From Rhodococcus tibetensis (lineage in GTDB: Bacteria > Actinomycetota > Actinomycetes > Mycobacteriales > Mycobacteriaceae): a DNA stretch of 64,000 nt. A program made the position numbers and the translations under genes. Each line of letters starts with the position of its first letter. Positions within the stretch are counted from its first letter, which is position 1. Under the pieces are notes generated by a model, which saw only the letters and a program-made list of their open reading frames with translations, was not told the DNA's origin and did not search any database. Positions 20,115-29,888 of this stretch are shown here, piece after piece. Location of the stretch: NCBI RefSeq assembly GCF_024438035.1, contig NZ_JANFQF010000008.1:1-64000 (forward strand). Reading direction: 5' to 3'.

Positions 20115-21511
20115 TACGATTTCAGCCGAGGCTTCACTGCGTCGAGATCGCGGGCCGCGATCACACCTTTCCACAGCCCTGCACCGTAGGCGATGTCGTC
20201 GATGCGTTTGAACGCCGTGTGCCGCACGGGCCCCAGTCCCCCTGGTTCACGGTGAGTGACCCAGTCGGCGACTCCCTCCGCTATTGCGATAGCGAGAGCG
20301 ATCCTGCGAATACGTCTCGACAGCACCACCGCCAGAAGAGTGATGGGCCAGTAGTGCCGGCACATCGCGGAGGCGAGCTGCCATGCACCGCCCGCGAACC
20401 CCTGGGCCGCGAGGATGGCAGCGATCCGGGTGGGCTGGTCGAGCCCGGTGAACATGCGGCGAAGGCGCACCACCATCATCGCGAGGGTGGCGACGGCCCC
20501 GAGCAGACCGAACCGAGTACATGAGGCGGCGGCGATGCAGGCGAAGAACGTCCACGGAGACATGGACAACGGCGGAACCATCCCCGAGTGCCGCGAGGCG
20601 AGCGGCGCCGCACCGGTCCCGTAGAACATTTTGCGATCGAACCACTTACCGAAGGTGACCCGGTGATCATGAGCAACATGAGCCACAGGCTCGTACCGCA
20701 GCCGCCATCCGGATTCCTGGAGGCGCCAGCACAGGTCGACGTCCTCGGCGACATGCATGGACTCGTCGAACCCACCGAACTCGTCGACCACCTCGCGGCG
20801 GGCGATCATCGCTGCGCTGGGCACGTAGGACACGGGCCCACCGGACTGGACCGCCGATTCCTTCCGCCCCAGGTCGAGAGAGGAGCGGCCGTGCTCGTAG
20901 CGCGCCAGCGTGCTCGCCTCGGGGTCGAGAGCGACGATCCTCGGTGCCACGAGCGCGACCGCGGGGTCGCTGAAATGGCCGAGCATCACTTCAATCCATC
21001 CCGTTCGAGGCAGCACGTCGGAGTCCAGGAAAGCGACGAACGGGGTTGCAGCGGAACGGAGACCGGTATTCCTGGCCGCCGCCGGGCCCTTCGCGGTGTC
21101 GTGACGCAGAATGGTGACGCGACCACATCCGTTCTGCAACGCGGGAGAGACCACCGGAACGTCCGAGCCGTCGTCCACCACGATCACCTCGAGACCACGC
21201 AACGACGCGAGAAGGCGGTGGAGCCCGCCCGGATTGTTTCGCACCGGGATGACAACAGTGACATCACGGGGTGAGGGTGTGCTCATCGGCCGCGGGTTCG
21301 CGACGCCGGAATCGAGGAGTCGGCGAGCGACCACCGCCGACTGCGGATCGACGACCTCCAGAAAGCCGTCGCCGATCATGGCGGCAGCGGTGGGCGCCAG
21401 CTTCAACATCCGTGTCGGTGAACCGCCGATGAGGACTCGGCCGCCCGAGTATGCGCGCACCTTGGGGTCGATTCGGATCCCGAATCCATCGGGAAGTCGA
21501 GCTTGGCGCAT
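20114..21511 (-). CDS. mftF: Mycofactocin glycosyltransferase MftF
   Basis: A 465-residue family-2 type glycosyltransferase with a membrane-associated C-terminal third. The start fits other MftF proteins: [16 protein letters not shown] and [12 protein letters not shown] lie in the first 40 residues. The GT core shows [36 protein letters not shown] and [12 protein letters not shown] with the DxD-like metal site. [13 protein letters not shown] follows. Hydrophobic helices follow from about residue 300. It adds the oligoglucose chain to premycofactocin. The next gene upstream, mftE, ends 106 bases before the ATG. Confidence 0.92.
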   Translation of the reverse strand: MRQARLPDGFGIRIDPKVRAYSGGRVLIGGSPTRMLKLAPTAAAMIGDGFLEVVDPQSAVVARRLLDSGVANPRPMSTPSPRDVTVVIPVRNNPGGLHRLLASLRGLEVIVVDDGSDVPVVSPALQNGCGRVTILRHDTAKGPAAARNTGLRSAATPFVAFLDSDVLPRTGWIEVMLGHFSDPAVALVAPRIVALDPEASTLARYEHGRSSLDLGRKESAVQSGGPVSYVPSAAMIARREVVDEFGGFDESMHVAEDVDLCWRLQESGWRLRYEPVAHVAHDHRVTFGKWFDRKMFYGTGAAPLASRHSGMVPPLSMSPWTFFACIAAASCTRFGLLGAVATLAMMVVRLRRMFTGLDQPTRIAAILAAQGFAGGAWQLASAMCRHYWPITLLAVVLSRRIRRIALAIAIAEGVADWVTHREPGGLGPVRHTAFKRIDDIAYGAGLWKGVIAARDLDAVKPRLKS

Positions 21512-21617
21512 CAGTCGATGGTATGCGCGTCGGACAGCACGGGCCGGCCATACCGGATATCGGGAACACCGAAGGTACGACGATGCGCCCTCAGCCACCC
21601 GAGGACTCCCGCGTGGG

Positions 21618-22340
21618 TCATGTAAGCCTCCCATCGGGGTCCGGCTTCCACCGGAGCCTTCCATCGGGGCCCGGCTCCCACCGGGCCAGTGCCTTGGACA
21701 CGCGTTCGACGAGTGCGCCGAACACGTGCGCCCCCTCCGCGGCCGTAGCGCCCGTCGGATCACCGAGCACGCCGTTGGCCGACACGGCGACCATACCGCC
21801 TTCGCGCAGTCTTGGCATCAAGCTTGCGAGAGGTTCCGTATTGCCGGGCTCGGCGCTGGACAAACGTACCCGATCGGGTGAAAGGTGTAGCAACAGGGAT
21901 GTTTCCGTACGGCCGGCGTGGGCATCTGCGCGCGGCACGGCGCACGGTACCCAGGCGACATCCCGTCCTTCGTACCGGAGCAAGGCAACAGCCTTGACAA
22001 GAGCGGGACCGTTCCCGCCGTGACCGTTGACGAACAGCACGCGCCCCGCCCACCGGCACGCTGATCTCCCGTACTCGACCAGCACCGTTTCGAGCGCGTC
22101 CGCGCCGAGCGACACCGTTCCCGGAAACGCTTCGTGCTCACCGCTGGCTCCGTACGCAATCGCGGGCGCCAGGAGCACCCCGGGCAGAGCCCCCGCCACC
22201 GCCGCGGCGATGGCTGTGTCGGTGTCCAGCGGAAGGTGCGGGCCGTGTTGCTCGAGGGAGCCGACGGGAACCACGACAGTGGCCGAGTCGCCATCCACGT
22301 CCGTCCATACTGCGTCCTCGAGGGGCCCGGAAGCGGTCAT
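21618..22340 (-). CDS. mftE: Mycofactocin peptidase MftE (creatininase family)
   Basis: A 240-residue creatininase-type metalloprotein. [21 protein letters not shown] carries the metal-binding Glu and His residues; [12 protein letters not shown] and the later [11 protein letters not shown] complete the site. MftE cleaves the modified MftA peptide to release the C-terminal Val-Tyr-derived unit (AHDP) from which mycofactocin is made. The last ~20 residues consist of a duplicated [14 protein letters not shown] motif from a 30-base tandem repeat. It starts 37 bases after the OYE gene ends. Confidence 0.92.
   Translation of the reverse strand: MTASGPLEDAVWTDVDGDSATVVVPVGSLEQHGPHLPLDTDTAIAAAVAGALPGVLLAPAIAYGASGEHEAFPGTVSLGADALETVLVEYGRSACRWAGRVLFVNGHGGNGPALVKAVALLRYEGRDVAWVPCAVPRADAHAGRTETSLLLHLSPDRVRLSSAEPGNTEPLASLMPRLREGGMVAVSANGVLGDPTGATAAEGAHVFGALVERVSKALARWEPGPDGRLRWKPDPDGRLT
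21631..21690 (-). repeat. 30-bp tandem duplication at the 3' end of mftE
   Basis: Two adjacent 30-base units (21631-21660 and 21661-21690) match at all but a few positions and encode [10 protein letters not shown] and WKPDPDGRL on the minus strand. The duplication lies in the C-terminal tail after the conserved creatininase fold, so it probably does not affect catalysis. Confidence 0.9.
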
Positions 22341-22377
22341 CCCCCGATGCTAGGCGAGGCGGAAGAAGCCGCTGCCG

Positions 22378-24336
22378 TCAGAGCGACAACGCGACCCGTT
22401 CGCCCTCGATGACGGCGGAGTGCGCGCGCCGGGGGGCGAGGACGTCCCCGATACGATGTACGTCGAAGCCTGCGGCAGTCAGCGGCGTCCAGAGGTCGTC
22501 GTCAGGCTCCTGATGGACGGAGGCCACCACCCAATCGACGGTGAGTCTGCGTATCCGCCCAGTCGGGTGATGCAGCAGCGCAACGGTGACTCGCGTGTGC
22601 TGGGCAAGGTCAACACCGGTCGGCACCACGTCGGTCAACTGGGTGATGCTCTTGCGGTGCGCCCGCTCGTTCCACCCCTCGAGGTCCAGAGTGATACCGA
22701 GATCCTGACCGACGACCATTCCCGGCGTACAGATCGTGACCTCGCACCCTCCGTCTGCCAGAAACTCGGCCACCGACGTGCCCTGGTGGAACCCCAGTTC
22801 GTCGACAACCAGCACCGTCCCCTCCGGCTCCGCCCGACCTTCCAGGACATCGCGCACATCCACGATCCGATCGGATCCTCCCGCCCAGGTAGGGCGCACC
22901 GGGCGAGCTCCCGTCGCCAACACCACGACGTCCGGGGAGCAGTCGGCGACCACATCTTCCGTCGCCGCGGTCGCGATGCGAAGATCCACGCCGAGACGGC
23001 GACACTCCACCTCGAGATTCGTGACCAGGCTGAGCAATTCACGGCGGCCGGGAACTGTTGCGGCTGTGCGCACCTGTCCCCCGAGTTTCCTCGCGCGCTC
23101 GTACAGCGTCACGGTGTGACCGCGTAGCGCGGCGGTCGCGGCTGTCTGTAGTCCTGCCGGACCGCCCCCGACGACGACGACGCGACGCCCGCGGACCGTC
23201 GGTGCGGGCAGGGCCACCGATTCCTTGCCCGCACGCGGGTTGACGGCGCAGCCGAGCCACCGGCCGAGGCCCATCCGGCCGACGCATTCCTGATTACACG
23301 ACAGGCACGTCCGGATGTCGGCTCGGTTTCCTGCCAGCGCCTTGGCGGCGAAGTCGGGATCGGCGATCTGTCCGCGCACCACCCCGATCAGATCGCAATG
23401 GCCTTCTGCCAAAGCCCTCTCGGCCTGTCCTGGCTCCGTGAACCGTCCGACTCCGACCACGGGGAGAGCCACCCGTTGCCGGATCGCATTCGGAATGAAC
23501 AGCGCATAGCCGCGGGGCACCGCCATCGACGCTTCGATCATGTGCAGAGTCTCGGTTGCCATGCCGATCGAGGTGTTGACATAGTCCACCTGCCCGCACG
23601 CATCGACCAAGGCCGCGACCTCCACGGCTTCGTCCAGCTCGACTCCTCCGTCGAACAGGTCGTCACCGGCGAGCCGCACCCCGAGCGCATGGTCCGGTCC
23701 GATTGCCTCGCGGACCGCGGCCACGACCTCGAGGAGGAATCGCGCGCGGTTCTCGAGTGAACCTCCGTAACGATCGGTGCGCTGGTTGGTCGCGGGCGCG
23801 AGAAAGCTGCGGACGAGCGAAGAGTGGGAGCACTGCAGTTCGATCCCGTCGAAGCCGCCGCGGATGCACTGGTCGGCGACGAGTGCGTACCCGTCGATCA
23901 GCGTCCGGATTTCCTCACCGTCCACCTCTTTCGGTACTTCCCGGAACAACGGGTCGGGTACGGCGCTCGGCGCCCACAGCGGCCGGCGTGAATACAGGCT
24001 GGACCCCTGACCACCGTTGTGGTTGAGCTGAGCGAGGATCGGTACGCCGTACTCGTGCACGGCGTCGGTGATCCGCCGATATCCAGACACCGCCTCAGGG
24101 CGGTAACCGGCGATCACCTTCTCGTAAGGCCAGTCACCGGGATGGGTGGCGTGTTCCTCCGAGATGATCAGACCGGCTCCGCCCTTCGCGCGCGCCGCGT
24201 AGTAGGCGGCGTGTTGCTCGGTGGGCAGTCCGTCGACGGCGTATCCCGTCAGGTGCGCCGAGAAGACGACCCGGTTGCGCAACGTCAGAGGCCCGAGGCG
24301 CAACGGGGTGAAGAGGTGGCGGTAGGCGGTGTTCAC
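22378..24336 (-). CDS. Mycofactocin-system OYE/FadH-type oxidoreductase (second copy)
   Basis: A 652-residue FMN/FAD/4Fe-4S protein built like 2,4-dienoyl-CoA reductase and trimethylamine dehydrogenase. Residues ~1-330 form an old-yellow-enzyme barrel with LRNRVVFSAHLTGYAVDG and RTDRYGGSLENRARFLLEV. The cluster motif CLSCNQEC plus a fourth Cys 11 residues on follows at ~345-365. A VVVVGGGPAGLQTAATAALRG nucleotide-binding domain comes next. Its GTG overlaps the SDR stop (GTGA). Such proteins occur as a pair inside mycofactocin clusters of Rhodococcus-like genomes; the substrate is unknown. It may reduce or oxidise mycofactocin or an enone with NAD(P)H. Confidence 0.85.
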   Translation of the reverse strand: MNTAYRHLFTPLRLGPLTLRNRVVFSAHLTGYAVDGLPTEQHAAYYAARAKGGAGLIISEEHATHPGDWPYEKVIAGYRPEAVSGYRRITDAVHEYGVPILAQLNHNGGQGSSLYSRRPLWAPSAVPDPLFREVPKEVDGEEIRTLIDGYALVADQCIRGGFDGIELQCSHSSLVRSFLAPATNQRTDRYGGSLENRARFLLEVVAAVREAIGPDHALGVRLAGDDLFDGGVELDEAVEVAALVDACGQVDYVNTSIGMATETLHMIEASMAVPRGYALFIPNAIRQRVALPVVGVGRFTEPGQAERALAEGHCDLIGVVRGQIADPDFAAKALAGNRADIRTCLSCNQECVGRMGLGRWLGCAVNPRAGKESVALPAPTVRGRRVVVVGGGPAGLQTAATAALRGHTVTLYERARKLGGQVRTAATVPGRRELLSLVTNLEVECRRLGVDLRIATAATEDVVADCSPDVVVLATGARPVRPTWAGGSDRIVDVRDVLEGRAEPEGTVLVVDELGFHQGTSVAEFLADGGCEVTICTPGMVVGQDLGITLDLEGWNERAHRKSITQLTDVVPTGVDLAQHTRVTVALLHHPTGRIRRLTVDWVVASVHQEPDDDLWTPLTAAGFDVHRIGDVLAPRRAHSAVIEGERVALSL

Positions 24337-25145
24337 ACCTTGGTGTTGCCCATGTCGAGAGCGACCTGGCTTCCGGTGACCGTGCGGGAACCGTCACCTG
24401 CCAGCCACAGCACCGCATCGGTGATGTCGTCGGTTCCGGCCAGCGGATACTCGGTAAGAATCGTTCCGAAGCTCGACAGGTAGTGGGGGTGCTTCTCTAG
24501 GATCACCAGGCTGCCGGGGTCGGTGCCCATTGGGGTCTTGACACCGTACGGGTGAATGGAGTTGACCCGGATCTTGTACTCGCCGAGCTCTTTTGCTGCC
24601 GACTGCGTGAGTCCGACCAGACCGAACTTGGAGGCTGCGTAATTCGCCTGACCCGGCAAGGGTTTGATACCGGCGACCGAGCTCACGACGATGATGGACC
24701 CTCCTCGTCCGCCCTCGATCAGCGCCGGCACAGCCGCCTTCAGCGTCTTCCATGCACCCGTGAGATTGACGTCGATCAGCGTCTCCCACTGCTCGTCGGG
24801 CATCTCCCAGAATCGGCTCCAATTACAGATTCCCGCATTCGCGATCACGATGTCGAGGCGCCCGAACTGTTCGACGCCACGATCCACCACAGCCTTCAGC
24901 GCGGCGCTGTCCCGGACGTCGGCCTGTTCGGCGAGGATCTTGCCGCCTTCGGTCTCCACGAGTCGCACCGTTTCCGCCAGGTCGTCGGGCGTAGCCGGTT
25001 CGTATGTGTTGTAATCCGACACCGGTCCGCAGATGTCGACGGCGATGATCGCTGCGCCTTCACGAGCCAGCCGCACAGCATGCGTCCGCCCCTGCCCTCG
25101 GGCGGCTCCGGTGATGAACGCTACTTTGCCGTCGAACTGTCCCAT
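24333..25145 (-). CDS. Mycofactocin-coupled SDR family oxidoreductase
   Basis: A 270-residue short-chain dehydrogenase. It has the cofactor motif TGAARGQGRTHAVRLAREG, an IANAGI segment, the catalytic SSVAG Ser and the YAASK Tyr-Lys pair. The insert after strand 2 (CGPVSDYNTYEPATPDDLAETV) is the feature that separates mycofactocin-coupled SDRs, which hold NAD tightly and pass electrons to mycofactocin rather than free NAD. AGGACATCGAA lies before the ATG. The gene overlaps the neighbouring OYE genes at both ends, so the three are one translational unit. The alcohol substrate is unknown. Confidence 0.88.
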   Translation of the reverse strand: MGQFDGKVAFITGAARGQGRTHAVRLAREGAAIIAVDICGPVSDYNTYEPATPDDLAETVRLVETEGGKILAEQADVRDSAALKAVVDRGVEQFGRLDIVIANAGICNWSRFWEMPDEQWETLIDVNLTGAWKTLKAAVPALIEGGRGGSIIVVSSVAGIKPLPGQANYAASKFGLVGLTQSAAKELGEYKIRVNSIHPYGVKTPMGTDPGSLVILEKHPHYLSSFGTILTEYPLAGTDDITDAVLWLAGDGSRTVTGSQVALDMGNTKV

Positions 25146-27082
25146 TTCGATGTCCTATCTATGGTTGACGAGGCATGCGCCTCGAGGCGGCCTTCGCGAA
25201 TCGCTTCGAGAAGTGTTCGGGGAGCCACGCAATCACCGATCCGAACCGCGCCGGGACGTGAGGTGCGCAGGGTGTTCTCGGGTAGGCGTGGGGAGCAATC
25301 GATCACGACGGCACACGGCACCACGGTCTCCGCACCGGTGTACCGGTGCCGGATCCGCGCGCCCGCGTCTCCCGCCGACACGATCCGGCTCGAGAGGTGA
25401 CGGGCGACTCCCGCCCGTTGCAGACGTCCGTTGGCGTCGAACAGGTCACCGCTCGGGCCCAGGCGCGATCCTGCCACCAGGTCGGGAGTCGCCACACCGA
25501 CCTCACGCCCCTGCGCTGCGAGCCATTCGGCGAGGGCGACCGCGACCGGCCCCCCGATCGGGTCGAACAGAAGAATCGGGCCCTCGCGCAGGCAGGCCCC
25601 GCTCAACACATCGACGGCGTCGACACTCTGGGTAGTCCCGTCGACGAGGAACGGCGCAGGACGTGGCCGGCTACCGGTGGCCATTACCACAGTCATCCCG
25701 TTCCTCTGTGCCGCATCGAGGTCCGCGTCGGACACAGTCACACCGAAACGGAAATCGACACCTAGGGATCGGCACTCGGTTTCGAGCCAGTCTGTCAGCG
25801 GCTGCAGGTGCGGTGCGTCGGCCGCGACGATCCTCACCAGGCCGCCGAGCCGGTCCCCCGCCTCGGCGACGGTGACGCGGTGGCCGAAAGTAGCGAGGAC
25901 GCGCGCCGCCTCGAGTCCGGCCGGCCCCCCGCCCACCACGAGCACGGTTCCGGCATCCGCGGAGGTGCCCGCCCACGGTTCCGGGGGGTCGACTGACTCG
26001 TGCCCGGCCGTCGGGTTTCCGACGCAGGTGACCAAAGGGTTGCGGGGATCACGCACCCGACAGGCTTGATTGCACAGGATGCAGGGACGCGGCGGAAAAC
26101 CGCTGCGGATCTTGGAGACGAGATCCGGGTCGGCAATCTGCGCTCTCGTCATCTCGACCGCGTCCGCGACACCGTCGTCGAGCGCCCGCCGGGCATCGTC
26201 GGGGTGGACCACGCTGCCCTGCAGGACCACCGGAACAGCACCGGCCACGGCCTGCCGAACGGACAGGCACACAGCCGTGTCGAAGGCTGCCGGGGTATGA
26301 AAATCGGGGCGGTACGCAGTGACCGAAAGAACGCCGCCACGCACCACGACCAAGAGATCAAGTGCAGCTGCCAACTCCTGCGCCTGCTCGGCAGCGACGG
26401 AAGGCGAAATACCGCCCCACGGCGTCCGCTCGTCACACGAGAGACGCAGAGACAGCACTCGCCCCGGACCCAGTTCCTGCCGGACAGCGGCAATCACCTC
26501 GCGGGTGAGCCTGAGACGGTCGGCACCGTACTCGTCGTCGCGCAAATTCGTGAGCCCCGAATGGAACTGTCGCAGCAACCCCCTCGGCCCGGCGTCGAGT
26601 TCGACCCCGTCCACGTCCGCCTCGACCGCACGGGCTGCCGCGGCGCGAAAACCCTCGACGAGTTCGTCGATCTCGGCGCGCTCCATCTGCAACGGCATCT
26701 CCCGCGACACCACATCGGGCACCCGGGACGGGCCCCACAGCACGGACTGCGAATAGGCGCTCGAGCCCTGCAGTCCGGTGTGACCCAGCCCGGCGAGCAC
26801 CAGAGTGCCGTGCGGGCGGCACGCCGACACGACATCGCGCCAGCCGGTCAGGCAATCGGCAGCGAGTGGCGCGCGCTCGTAAGGCCAGTCGGAGACGTGC
26901 ACCGACGCGACCTCCGTGACGACGATACCCGCACCACCTCGCGCCCGCCGCTCGTAGTACGCGACATGACGCGGTGAAATACTACGTCGCGCAGCAAGGT
27001 TGGTGGCGTGCGGACCGAAGAGCACCCTGGAAGGGGCATGACGCCCCGCCAGGGTGATCCGGTCGGTCAACTGCGCGGCCAT
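25121..27082 (-). CDS. Mycofactocin-system OYE/FadH-type oxidoreductase (first copy)
   Basis: A 653-residue paralogue of the other OYE-type gene. It shows an N-terminal barrel (SRVLFGPHATNLA, GGAGIVVTEVASVHVSDWPYE), the 4Fe-4S motif CILCNQAC with a fourth Cys 11 residues later, and VLVVGGGPAGLEAARVLATFG. Compared with its partner the barrel is more divergent; RTDRYGGSLENR is replaced by LRDDEYGADRLR, so their substrates probably differ. It begins 14 bases after mftD and overlaps the SDR start by 25 bases. The name follows the recurrent pair seen in mycofactocin loci; which of the two is type 1 is from memory. Confidence 0.82.
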   Translation of the reverse strand: MAAQLTDRITLAGRHAPSRVLFGPHATNLAARRSISPRHVAYYERRARGGAGIVVTEVASVHVSDWPYERAPLAADCLTGWRDVVSACRPHGTLVLAGLGHTGLQGSSAYSQSVLWGPSRVPDVVSREMPLQMERAEIDELVEGFRAAAARAVEADVDGVELDAGPRGLLRQFHSGLTNLRDDEYGADRLRLTREVIAAVRQELGPGRVLSLRLSCDERTPWGGISPSVAAEQAQELAAALDLLVVVRGGVLSVTAYRPDFHTPAAFDTAVCLSVRQAVAGAVPVVLQGSVVHPDDARRALDDGVADAVEMTRAQIADPDLVSKIRSGFPPRPCILCNQACRVRDPRNPLVTCVGNPTAGHESVDPPEPWAGTSADAGTVLVVGGGPAGLEAARVLATFGHRVTVAEAGDRLGGLVRIVAADAPHLQPLTDWLETECRSLGVDFRFGVTVSDADLDAAQRNGMTVVMATGSRPRPAPFLVDGTTQSVDAVDVLSGACLREGPILLFDPIGGPVAVALAEWLAAQGREVGVATPDLVAGSRLGPSGDLFDANGRLQRAGVARHLSSRIVSAGDAGARIRHRYTGAETVVPCAVVIDCSPRLPENTLRTSRPGAVRIGDCVAPRTLLEAIREGRLEAHASSTIDRTSKWDSSTAK

Positions 27083-27096
27083 CTACGCGCTTCGAG

Positions 27097-28278
27097 TCAG
27101 GATTCGGCGCCCAAGACGCGTTCGAATCCGGGCGGGATCACGACGTCGGATGCGCTGAGGTCGTGAATGGACGAGTGTCCCAGTCCGAGGAGCGCTGAAT
27201 CGATGCCCCCGCGCAGGACGTCGAGAACGTTCTCGACACCGGCCTGGCCGTTCGCCGAAAGGCCCCAGAGGTATGCACGGCCGATCATGACGGCCTTGGC
27301 GCCGAGAGCGAGGGCCTTGACGACGTCGCTGCCGCGGCGGATTCCGCCGTCCAAGAGAACCTCGACCTGATCGCCGACCGCGTCGGCGATAGCGGGCAGC
27401 GCCCGAATCGGCGCGGGTGTGCCGTCGAGGTTGTTGCCACCGTGGTTGGACACCGAGATGGCCGTGACACCGGCGTCGACGGCACGCTTGGCGTCATCGA
27501 TGCGCATGACGCCCTTGAGCATGAACGGCCCGCCCCACTGCTCACGGAGCCACGCGATATCATCCCAGGTCGGCAGCGGTGTCTGCATCCACTCGCCGTA
27601 CGCACCGAAGAAGGTGGGCGGTTCCTGGCCGGGGGCCGCGAGGTTCGGTGTGGTGAGATCCGGGATCTTCCTGGTCTTCGCGAACTCGTAGAGCCACTTC
27701 GGACGGGTGATGCCTTCCGGGGCGAACTGGATCATCGCCTTGAGGTCCATCTTCTCCGGGATGGCCGGGCTGCCCCAGTCGCGCCCGTACGAGAATGACC
27801 AGTCGGTGGTGACGATCAGCCCGGCGGCGCCGGCCGCACGCGCCCGCTCCATCCGCTGGACCAGAACATCCCGGGTACCCACCCAATACATCTGAAAGAA
27901 GGTTTGGGGATTCGCCGCGGTGACCTCCTCGACCGACTTGCTCGCGAACGAACTCAGCCCGATCGCCGTCCCCCGGGCCGCCGCGGCGCGCGCCACCGCG
28001 ACTTCTCCGTCGGGGTGTACTGCCTGCACACCGGTCGGGGAAATCACGACGGGCAGCGAAATGCTCTGTCCCATAACGGTGGTCGCCAGCTCACGCTTGT
28101 CCGACAGACCAACGGCGTGCGGGGCGAACCCCAGCTCACCGAACGCAGTGACGTTGTCGTCGACCGTCAGCCCGCGCTCGGAACCGGCGATCAGTGCCGC
28201 ATACACGGACTTCGGCAGTCGCTTCTTCGCACGACGCTGGGCCTCGGCCACAGTCTCGAAGAACGGATTCTTACCCAT
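27097..28278 (-). CDS. mftD: Mycofactocin biosynthesis FMN oxidoreductase MftD
   Basis: A 393-residue FMN-dependent alpha-hydroxy-acid-oxidase-like enzyme. RAKKRLPKSVYAALIAGSE, VVISPTGVQAVHP, TTDWSFSYGRDWG, the His-bearing SNHGGNNLDG and LLDGGIRRGSDVVKALALGA define the family. MftD oxidatively deaminates AHDP to premycofactocin, creating the redox-active alpha-keto amide. The ATG 28278 (MGKNPFFET) is chosen because GAGAGG lies ten bases ahead and the length matches MftD; a start six codons earlier has no clear ribosome site. It sits 31 bases after mftC. Confidence 0.93.
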   Translation of the reverse strand: MGKNPFFETVAEAQRRAKKRLPKSVYAALIAGSERGLTVDDNVTAFGELGFAPHAVGLSDKRELATTVMGQSISLPVVISPTGVQAVHPDGEVAVARAAAARGTAIGLSSFASKSVEEVTAANPQTFFQMYWVGTRDVLVQRMERARAAGAAGLIVTTDWSFSYGRDWGSPAIPEKMDLKAMIQFAPEGITRPKWLYEFAKTRKIPDLTTPNLAAPGQEPPTFFGAYGEWMQTPLPTWDDIAWLREQWGGPFMLKGVMRIDDAKRAVDAGVTAISVSNHGGNNLDGTPAPIRALPAIADAVGDQVEVLLDGGIRRGSDVVKALALGAKAVMIGRAYLWGLSANGQAGVENVLDVLRGGIDSALLGLGHSSIHDLSASDVVIPPGFERVLGAES

Positions 28279-28309
28279 GTCGAAAATACCTCTCATACAG
28301 ACAGACGGC

Positions 28310-29548
28310 TTACGTCTGTTCCATTCCCGCAAGCGGGTTCTCGTCACAAATCTTGGCGGGCGGACGCACCATCAACGTCAGCGGAACCGGCGCCCGCGGG
28401 GTCCGGCGCTGACCGGTGCGAGAATGGTCGACGCTGGATTTCGGAATGTCGCCGCGCTCACCTGCAAGTGCTGCCTCGCCGTATCCCTGAACACACTCCG
28501 GGTCGGGTCCGTCCATCGGCAACCCGGTGAAAAACTTCGCGGCCATGCAGCCCCCGCGGCAGGAGTCGTAATGGTCGCACTTACTGCAGGCTCCCCCGGT
28601 CTGCGGGGACCGCAGTTCCTGAAACAGATCAGAATGCTGCCAGACATGCTGAAAACCGCCGTCGGACACAATATTTCCAGCGAGGAACTGCTCATGGATG
28701 GCGAACGGGCAGGCGTAGACGTCACCGATCGGGTCGATCAGGCAGACCACCCGGCCGGCACCACAGAGGTTCAGACCCGGCAACGCGTCACCGTAGGCGG
28801 AAAGATGGAAGAAGGAGTCGCCCGTGAGTACGCCTTCACCGTTGGCCACCAGCCAGTTGTAGAGCTCACGCTGCTGGGCCTGGGTGGGATGCAGTTCGTC
28901 CCACACGTCCGCACCGCGGCCCGACGGTCGCAGCCGGGTAATACGCAAGGTGGCGCCGTACGTGTCGGCGAGGGCCTTGAAGTCGTCGAGCTGGGACACG
29001 TTGTGCCGGGTAACCACCACGGAGATCTTGGCGTCCTTGAAACCTGCCTCGGACAAATTCTCGAGCGCCCGCACAGCCATCGCGAACGAACCCGGGCCGC
29101 GGACGGCGTCGTTCACCTCGGCCGTCGCACCGTCGAGGGAGATCTGCACGTCGACGTAGTCACTGGCTGCGAGCCGCGCGGCGACTTTCTTGTCGATCTT
29201 CACCCCGTTCGTCGAGAACTTCACCCCCACCTGGTGGGCGGTCGCGTAGTCGACCAGTTCCCAGAAGTCCGAGCGCACGGTGGGCTCACCGCCACCGATG
29301 TTCACGTAGAACACCTGCATACGCTGCAGTTCGTCGATGATCGACTTGCACTGCTCGGTGCTCAGCTCCCGCGGATCACGCCGCCCCGACGAAGACAGGC
29401 AGTGCACACACGACAGGTTGCACGCGTAGGTCAGCTCCCACGTGAGGCAGATCGGGGCGTCGAGGCCGAGTTCGAACTGGTCGACGAGTCGGCCGACCGG
29501 AGCGACGGGGGTTGTCACCGCGGAAGGCCTTTCGAGCATGGAGGTCAT
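28310..29548 (-). CDS. mftC: Mycofactocin radical SAM maturase MftC
   Basis: A 412-residue radical SAM/SPASM enzyme. The SAM cluster motif CNLSCVHC gives Cys43, Cys47 and Cys50; NIGGGEPTVRSDFWEL and FSTNGVKID follow. The SPASM region has CGAGRVVC, IGDVYACPF, CSKCDHYDSCRGGC and the later PECVQGYGEAAL. MftC decarboxylates the C-terminal Tyr of MftA and then forms the Val-Tyr crosslink, with MftB as peptide chaperone. ATG 29548 has AGGACA eight bases ahead; the long upstream reading overlaps mftA and mftB. The tail ends CDENPLAGMEQT, slightly longer than usual. Confidence 0.95.
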   Translation of the reverse strand: MTSMLERPSAVTTPVAPVGRLVDQFELGLDAPICLTWELTYACNLSCVHCLSSSGRRDPRELSTEQCKSIIDELQRMQVFYVNIGGGEPTVRSDFWELVDYATAHQVGVKFSTNGVKIDKKVAARLAASDYVDVQISLDGATAEVNDAVRGPGSFAMAVRALENLSEAGFKDAKISVVVTRHNVSQLDDFKALADTYGATLRITRLRPSGRGADVWDELHPTQAQQRELYNWLVANGEGVLTGDSFFHLSAYGDALPGLNLCGAGRVVCLIDPIGDVYACPFAIHEQFLAGNIVSDGGFQHVWQHSDLFQELRSPQTGGACSKCDHYDSCRGGCMAAKFFTGLPMDGPDPECVQGYGEAALAGERGDIPKSSVDHSRTGQRRTPRAPVPLTLMVRPPAKICDENPLAGMEQT

Positions 29549-29583
29549 GGGCTGTGTCCTCTGGTACGGGTGGAGAGAGCTGG

Positions 29584-29886
29584 TCAGGCGGGGACGATCA
29601 TGTGCGACTCGGCCAACGTGCCGAGCGCTCGCGCGTACTGCGCGGCAGCGTCGTCCCCGATACCCTGCGCCCGCAGTGCGGACCGGGCGTCGGCGTGCGA
29701 GGGAAGGGCTTCGACCACCGCGACAATCGTGCGGTTCTTCAGGAACGACAGCTTCCGCGTCCCGAAGTGGTAGAGCAGCGCCCCGAACGGCTCGGGACGC
29801 AGCGCCACCTGCGGATGAAGCTTCCAGCCCACATCGAGATCGATACCGGCGTTGCCGGTCACTGGAGCAGAAGCTGGAGCGGACAT
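29584..29886 (-). CDS. mftB: Mycofactocin peptide chaperone MftB
   Basis: A 100-residue PqqD/RRE-type protein. WKLHPQVALRPEPFGALLYHFG and KLSFLKN are conserved in MftB, which binds the leader of MftA and presents it to MftC. The ATG 29886 begins two bases after the mftA stop (TGATCATG), with no strong ribosome site except inside mftA, so translation is probably coupled to the precursor. An in-frame ATG 18 bases earlier, inside mftA, is an alternative. Confidence 0.9.
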   Translation of the reverse strand: MSAPASAPVTGNAGIDLDVGWKLHPQVALRPEPFGALLYHFGTRKLSFLKNRTIVAVVEALPSHADARSALRAQGIGDDAAAQYARALGTLAESHMIVPA

Positions 29887-29888
29887 GA

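Noticed and set aside
21512..21763. An N-terminal extension of MftF by up to 84 codons
   Set aside because: It runs into mftE and its repeats, is Arg-rich and unlike MftF proteins, which begin just before LPDGF.
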